DNA of 64,000 bases, from the NCBI GenBank assembly GCA_024222295.1, contig JAAEPF010000024.1, forward strand, positions 124,001 to 188,000. Reading direction: 5' to 3'. The position numbers and the translations under genes were made by a program. Numbering within the stretch: position 1 is the stretch's first letter; every line of letters starts with the position of its first letter. Of this stretch, positions 60,484-64,000 are shown piece by piece. The notes under the pieces are model-generated. The model was not told where the DNA came from. It did not search any database and saw only the letters and a list, made by a program, of their open reading frames with translations. The DNA comes from Actinomycetes bacterium. Lineage in GTDB: Bacteria > Actinomycetota > Acidimicrobiia > Acidimicrobiales > Microtrichaceae.

Positions 60484-61620
60484 ATGTCGGAACTGCGGAT
60501 CGGCGACATAGCGGTTGACCCGCCTGTGGTCCTCGCGCCCATGGCGGGCGTGACCGACGCGCCGTTCCGGGTGCTGTGCGCCGAGTTCGGCGGCGGGCTG
60601 TTCGTGAACCAGATGGTGACGGCGCGTGCGCTGGTCGAGGGCCACGAGAAGTCCTGGGACCTCGCCCGGTTCCACCCGGCGGAGAAGATCCGTTCGCTCC
60701 AGCTATACGGCACCGACCCCCACTACGTCGCCGAGGCCGTGCGTCGTCTGGTCGGCGGCGGCATGGTCGACCACCTCGACATGAACTTCGGCTGCCCGGC
60801 CCCCAAGGTGACCCGAAACGGTGGGGGAGCGGCTCTTCCGTGGAAGCGCAAGCTGCTCGCCTCCGTGATCGATGCGGCGGTCCGCGCGGCTGATGCCGAG
60901 TCCGCAGGAAGCGTGCCGGTCTCGGTGAAGTTCCGCATGGGCATCGACGACGACCACATCACCTACCTCGATACCGGTCGTATCGCCGCGGACGCCGGGG
61001 CCGCGTCGCTCGCACTGCACGCACGCACTGCGCTCGACCACTACGGCCCGCCGGCGCGGTGGGAGGCCATCGCAGAGCTGAAGCAGAGCATCGGCGGGAT
61101 TCCCGTGCTCGGCAATGGCGACATCACCTGTGCCGGCGATGCTGGTGAGATGGTTGCGCTCACCGGTTGCGACGGTGTGGTGATCGGCCGGGGATGCCTG
61201 GGTCGGCCGTGGCTGTTCGGTGAGCTCGAGGCCCACTTCCGCGGCGAGCCAGTGGCTGGCGGTCCGTCGCTCGGCGAGGTCGCCGAGGTGATCCGGCGCC
61301 ATGCGGGCCTGTTCGTGGAATGGCACGGCAGCGAGCGGCGTCTGCCCGCGTTCCGCAAGCACCTGGCCTGGTACTTCAAGGGCTACCCGGTCGGGTCCGA
61401 ACTGCGCCGGGCAGCCGGCCAGGTGATGACCATCGCCGACATCGAGGCGATCCTCGACAAGTTGGACCCGGATGCCCCCGCTCCGTCGGCCGCAGCCGGG
61501 TTCAACCGCAGCCACTCCAACCCCCTCAAGCGGGTGGCCCTGCCTGACGGCTGGCTGGATGACCGCGACTCCCAACCCGTGCTGGCAGCCGAGCCCGCAG
61601 CGGTCATGTCCGGTGGCTGA
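60484..61620 (+). CDS. dusB: tRNA-dihydrouridine synthase DusB
   Basis: Dus enzymes reduce uridines in the tRNA D loop with FMN and NADPH. The 378-residue protein has VVLAPMAGVTDAPFRVLC, QLYGTDP, the catalytic Cys in MNFGCPAPKVTRNGGGAA, VSVKFRMGIDDDH, LALHARTALDHYG, VLGNGDI, and GCDGVVIGRGCLGRPWLF. The C-terminal helical domain and LPDGWLDD tail are typical of actinobacterial DusB. CACCCT lies 7 nt before the ATG, a weak leaderless box. The stop overlaps maf by 8 nt. Confidence 0.95.
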   Translation: MSELRIGDIAVDPPVVLAPMAGVTDAPFRVLCAEFGGGLFVNQMVTARALVEGHEKSWDLARFHPAEKIRSLQLYGTDPHYVAEAVRRLVGGGMVDHLDMNFGCPAPKVTRNGGGAALPWKRKLLASVIDAAVRAADAESAGSVPVSVKFRMGIDDDHITYLDTGRIAADAGAASLALHARTALDHYGPPARWEAIAELKQSIGGIPVLGNGDITCAGDAGEMVALTGCDGVVIGRGCLGRPWLFGELEAHFRGEPVAGGPSLGEVAEVIRRHAGLFVEWHGSERRLPAFRKHLAWYFKGYPVGSELRRAAGQVMTIADIEAILDKLDPDAPAPSAAAGFNRSHSNPLKRVALPDGWLDDRDSQPVLAAEPAAVMSGG

Positions 61621-62176
61621 GCCCGCACTGGTGCTCGCGTCTGCCTCGCCGCGCCGGCACGAACTGCTGGCGCGGATCGTGGACAGCTTCGACATCGTTT
61701 CCACCGACGTCGACGAGACGCCCCTGCTCGATGAGGAGCCGACCGCCATGGTGGAGCGTCTGGCCATCTCCAAGGCGGAGGCCGGGGCCGCCGCCCGCAC
61801 CGATGCCGTTGTGCTCGGCGCCGACACCACCGTGGCCCTGGATGGCCAGGCGATCGGCAAGCCTGTGGACCCCGCCGATGCGCGGCGCATCCTGCAGGCG
61901 TTGTCCGGACGTACCCATGAGGTGCACACCGCCGTGGCCATGGCGGCGCCCGCTCGGCCGACAGTCGTTCGCACCGTGACAGCCGCCGTCACCTTCGCAG
62001 ACCTCGGCGCCGAGGAGATCGACTGGTACGTCGCCACCGGTGAGCCCATGGGCAAGGCGGGCGCCTATGCGATCCAGGGCGCGGGTGCTGTGCTGGTGGA
62101 ACGGGTGGTGGGTGATCCGTCGACCGTCATCGGCCTGCCGATGCGTGCTGTGTCGCGGCTGCTCGGTGCTCGCTGA
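61613..62176 (+). CDS. maf: Maf-family nucleoside triphosphate pyrophosphatase
   Basis: This 187-residue protein hydrolyses non-canonical or selected nucleoside triphosphates, possibly with effects on division. It has LASASPRRHELLARI, VDETPLLDEEP, VLGADTTVALDGQAIGKP, LSGRTHEVHTAV, and MGKAGAYAIQGAGAVLV. The GTG at 61613 overlaps the dusB stop by 8 nt, so it is co-translated with dusB. It ends one base from the convergent SGNH hydrolase gene. Confidence 0.95.
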   Translation: MAEPALVLASASPRRHELLARIVDSFDIVSTDVDETPLLDEEPTAMVERLAISKAEAGAAARTDAVVLGADTTVALDGQAIGKPVDPADARRILQALSGRTHEVHTAVAMAAPARPTVVRTVTAAVTFADLGAEEIDWYVATGEPMGKAGAYAIQGAGAVLVERVVGDPSTVIGLPMRAVSRLLGAR

Positions 62177-62177
62177 G

Positions 62178-62786
62178 TCAGGGGTGAACTGAATCGTCGA
62201 CGCAGTAGGCGAACCACTGGTAGTCGAGCGGATGCAGGCCGTCGAAGGAGTCGCCGGCCTGCCCGCGACAGTCGATCACGTCCGGGTAGGTGGCGATCAG
62301 GTGGTCATAGATCGGCTGGTAGTTGACCGCGTGCCCCCAGGTTGGTTCGAGCACCCACCGCACCGGCACGCCGAGCGATGCCAGCTCGGCGTCGAATTCG
62401 TCCATGGCCGTGATGATCGCGGCGGCGGTCGTGCCCACCGACAGGTCGTTGACGCCGCCCATTGCGATCACGACGTCCGGCAGGTGGGTCTCGACCCCGG
62501 CGTTGATGACGTTGTCGCGGATTCGCCCGTTGAACAGCGCCGCGTGGTCCACGAACCCGGACGCTCCGGTGGCGGTCAGCCAGAACGGCTCATGGGGCAT
62601 GTGCCGGGCCGTGTGGTGCGCCAACGAGTCACCCGCGAACCACACGGCGGTCTCGGGTGGCGGGCCGGTATAGGGCCCCGGTTCACCACCGGGTCCGTAG
62701 GTGGTGCCAGCTGTGCAGCCGACGCCCATCAGCGTGGCGGCAACAACAGCCACGAACCCCAACGACCTCGCCCCGATGAAACGCAT
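62178..62786 (-). CDS. SGNH/GDSL-type hydrolase, exported
   Basis: This 202-residue protein has a signal peptide ending in a degenerate lipobox (MGVGC24) and a Gly/Pro-rich spacer. The SGNH blocks are FAGDSLAHH (Ser), NAGVETHLPDVVIAMGGVND (Gly, Asn) and DGLHP (Asp, His), all intact. It may deacylate or esterify surface glycans or lipids. TACCCT lies 6 nt upstream of the ATG. Confidence 0.87.
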   Translation of the reverse strand: MRFIGARSLGFVAVVAATLMGVGCTAGTTYGPGGEPGPYTGPPPETAVWFAGDSLAHHTARHMPHEPFWLTATGASGFVDHAALFNGRIRDNVINAGVETHLPDVVIAMGGVNDLSVGTTAAAIITAMDEFDAELASLGVPVRWVLEPTWGHAVNYQPIYDHLIATYPDVIDCRGQAGDSFDGLHPLDYQWFAYCVDDSVHP

Positions 62787-62792
62787 GTGATG

Positions 62793-62798
62793 AGGGTA
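62793..62798 (-). promoter_or_regulatory. -10 box of leaderless SGNH hydrolase gene
   Basis: TACCCT on the minus strand lies 6 nt upstream of the ATG at 62786. Confidence 0.45.
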
Positions 62799-62810
62799 GT
62801 GACCGGGGCC

Positions 62811-64000
62811 TCAGGGTGCAGAGGGCAGGCGGTCGGCCCACTGAACGGCCTGCTCCAGCTGGGCCGCAACACGGATCAATGTGGCCTCGTCGAACGGCGG
62901 TGCCGCCAGTTGCACCCCAACGGGAAGCCCGGCTTCGGACACGTGAACGGGCAGGCTGATCGCCGGCTGGCCCGTCACGTTGAACACGGCTGTGTAGGCG
63001 GCCATCGGAGTGGCGTTGACCATGGGGGCGGTGGGCGACTCGTCGGCGCCGGTCCAGATCCACCCCACCTCCGGTGGCTCGATGGCCATCGTGGGGGTCA
63101 ACAGCAGGTCGAAGTCACGTCCGAACTGCGGTGTGAAGTCCCGCGAGGCCTTCTGGAGCATGATCACCGATTCGGTGTAGGAGATCGAGTCGGTGTCGCG
63201 GGCTCCGGCGAGGCTCTCGCGGTTGTGAGGCTCCAGCAGGTCGAGATCGGTGAGCTCGTACCCCGCCGAGATCGTCGACCAGACAGTCAGGAACCCGCCC
63301 ATGAAGCCGGCGGCGTCGGGCCAGCGGACGTCATCGGTCTGGACTTCGTGGCCGAGTTCCTCGAGCATCCGGGCGGCCGATTCCGCCGCCTCCACACAGG
63401 CGGGCGCCGGATCCACGCCCACTGCGTTGGCGGTGGAGAGGCGGATGCGCAACCGACCCGGGTCGGCGCCCACCTCATCGCTCAGGGGCCGGGCCAGCGG
63501 CGGCGCCACCTCCCACGATGCCTGGTCCAGCTGGGACATCACGTCGACGATCGCGGCCTGGTCGGCCACGTCGCGCGTCACGACGCCCTGGGTTGATGCG
63601 CTGATCATCTTGGTCGGGCCGCTGGTGATCCGGTTGCGGGATGCCTTCAGCCCCACGAGGCCGTTGCAGCTCGAGGGAATCCGGATGGACCCGCCGCCGT
63701 CGGAGGCATGTGCAGCCGGCAGCATGCCGGCGGCAACCGCTGCTCCGGCTCCACCGGAGGACCCGCCGGGCGTGTGGTCGGTGTTCCACGGGTTTCGCGT
63801 GGCGCCCAGTCGCTCTGACTCGGTGACCGACACCGACCCGAACTCCGGAGTGGTGGTCTTGCCCGAGAACACGAACCCGGCGCTGCGCAACCGGGCCACG
63901 GGTGGGTGGTCAGCCTGCTTGGGTGTGTCACTGGATGCTCGGCTTCCGAGCGTGGTCGGCCAGCCCTCGACGTCGTTGAGGTCCTTGATGAGCATCGGGA
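62811..64000 (-). CDS. Amidase signature family protein, 5' end outside window
   Basis: At least 394 residues of an amidase are visible. The Ser-cisSer-Lys triad is complete: the Lys in LIKDLND, the cis-Ser in GGSSGGAGAAVAAG, and the nucleophile Ser in DGGGSIRIPSSCNG. PWNTDHTPGGSSGG and GLVGLKAS are signature segments. The visible sequence begins at the Lys motif, where about 70 residues should precede, so the true start lies beyond the right edge. The C-terminal part, with FNVTGQPAISLPVHVSEAGLPVGVQL, is typical. The substrate, an amide or possibly a cyclic oligoamide, is unknown. Confidence 0.92.
   Translation of the reverse strand, partial: PMLIKDLNDVEGWPTTLGSRASSDTPKQADHPPVARLRSAGFVFSGKTTTPEFGSVSVTESERLGATRNPWNTDHTPGGSSGGAGAAVAAGMLPAAHASDGGGSIRIPSSCNGLVGLKASRNRITSGPTKMISASTQGVVTRDVADQAAIVDVMSQLDQASWEVAPPLARPLSDEVGADPGRLRIRLSTANAVGVDPAPACVEAAESAARMLEELGHEVQTDDVRWPDAAGFMGGFLTVWSTISAGYELTDLDLLEPHNRESLAGARDTDSISYTESVIMLQKASRDFTPQFGRDFDLLLTPTMAIEPPEVGWIWTGADESPTAPMVNATPMAAYTAVFNVTGQPAISLPVHVSEAGLPVGVQLAAPPFDEATLIRVAAQLEQAVQWADRLPSAP

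Overview
This is a GC-rich chromosomal segment with dense, mostly single-copy housekeeping and lipid/CoA-type genes. I see no phage, IS, CRISPR or rRNA sequence. Gene content points to an actinobacterium, most likely of the Acidimicrobiia (inference): a type Ic methionine aminopeptidase with a proline-rich N-terminal extension, F420-type LLM and Ddn-like oxidoreductases, menaquinone MenB, an LAXTG-type wall-anchored protein, a GlpR/SepX-like membrane protein near galU and moeA, and many apparently leaderless genes with a TANNNT box 6-8 nt before the start codon.

Layout. 0-9 kb: map (cut by the window edge), an FmdB-type zinc ribbon gene, galU, molybdopterin genes moeA, moaA and moaC interspersed with an amidohydrolase and an F420-type oxidoreductase, then a three-helix membrane protein resembling GlpR/SepX. 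9-17 kb: a Baeyer-Villiger-type flavin monooxygenase, a cation/proton antiporter with a TrkA-N domain, and a minus-strand group of SDR, gamma-glutamyltransferase-like and penicillin-acylase-like genes. 17-29 kb: a membrane-anchored three-cupredoxin multicopper oxidase, then a plus-strand run of an AMP-binding enzyme, an orphan prepilin peptidase, a secreted protein, a membrane-anchored solute-binding protein and one 1331-residue protein that carries both permeases and both ATPases of a branched-chain-amino-acid-type ABC transporter. A strong terminator and tRNA-Ala(CGC) follow. 29-37 kb: sterol-desaturase-like protein, enoyl-CoA hydratase, class III aminotransferase, Ddn-like protein, ClC channel, MenB, SDR.

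37-46.5 kb: the most interesting region. It holds a GT-C-type membrane glycosyltransferase, an NAD epimerase with a Cys-rich insert, a polyprenyl-phosphate-sugar-synthase-like GT2, a two-component system, a membrane-bound sulfite-oxidase-family molybdoenzyme, a membrane protein, a methyltransferase, a DUF2064/TIGR04282 protein and an MTA/SAH deaminase. The combination recalls the mycobacterial locus for methylthio-xylose capping of lipoglycan, and I propose it as a candidate methylthio-sugar or related envelope-glycan system. The molybdenum-cofactor genes at the start of the window could supply its molybdoenzyme.

46.5-64 kb: a 2OG-Fe(II) oxygenase, two secreted proteins with threonine-rich linkers (one with three repeated domains and an LAFTG sorting signal), an alpha-methylacyl-CoA racemase-like gene, PhoD, argJ, an SDR-aldehyde dehydrogenase pair, a second (lipoprotein) penicillin acylase, dusB, maf, an SGNH hydrolase and an amidase cut by the right edge. 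Functional names rest on motif recognition by eye; no database search was run.
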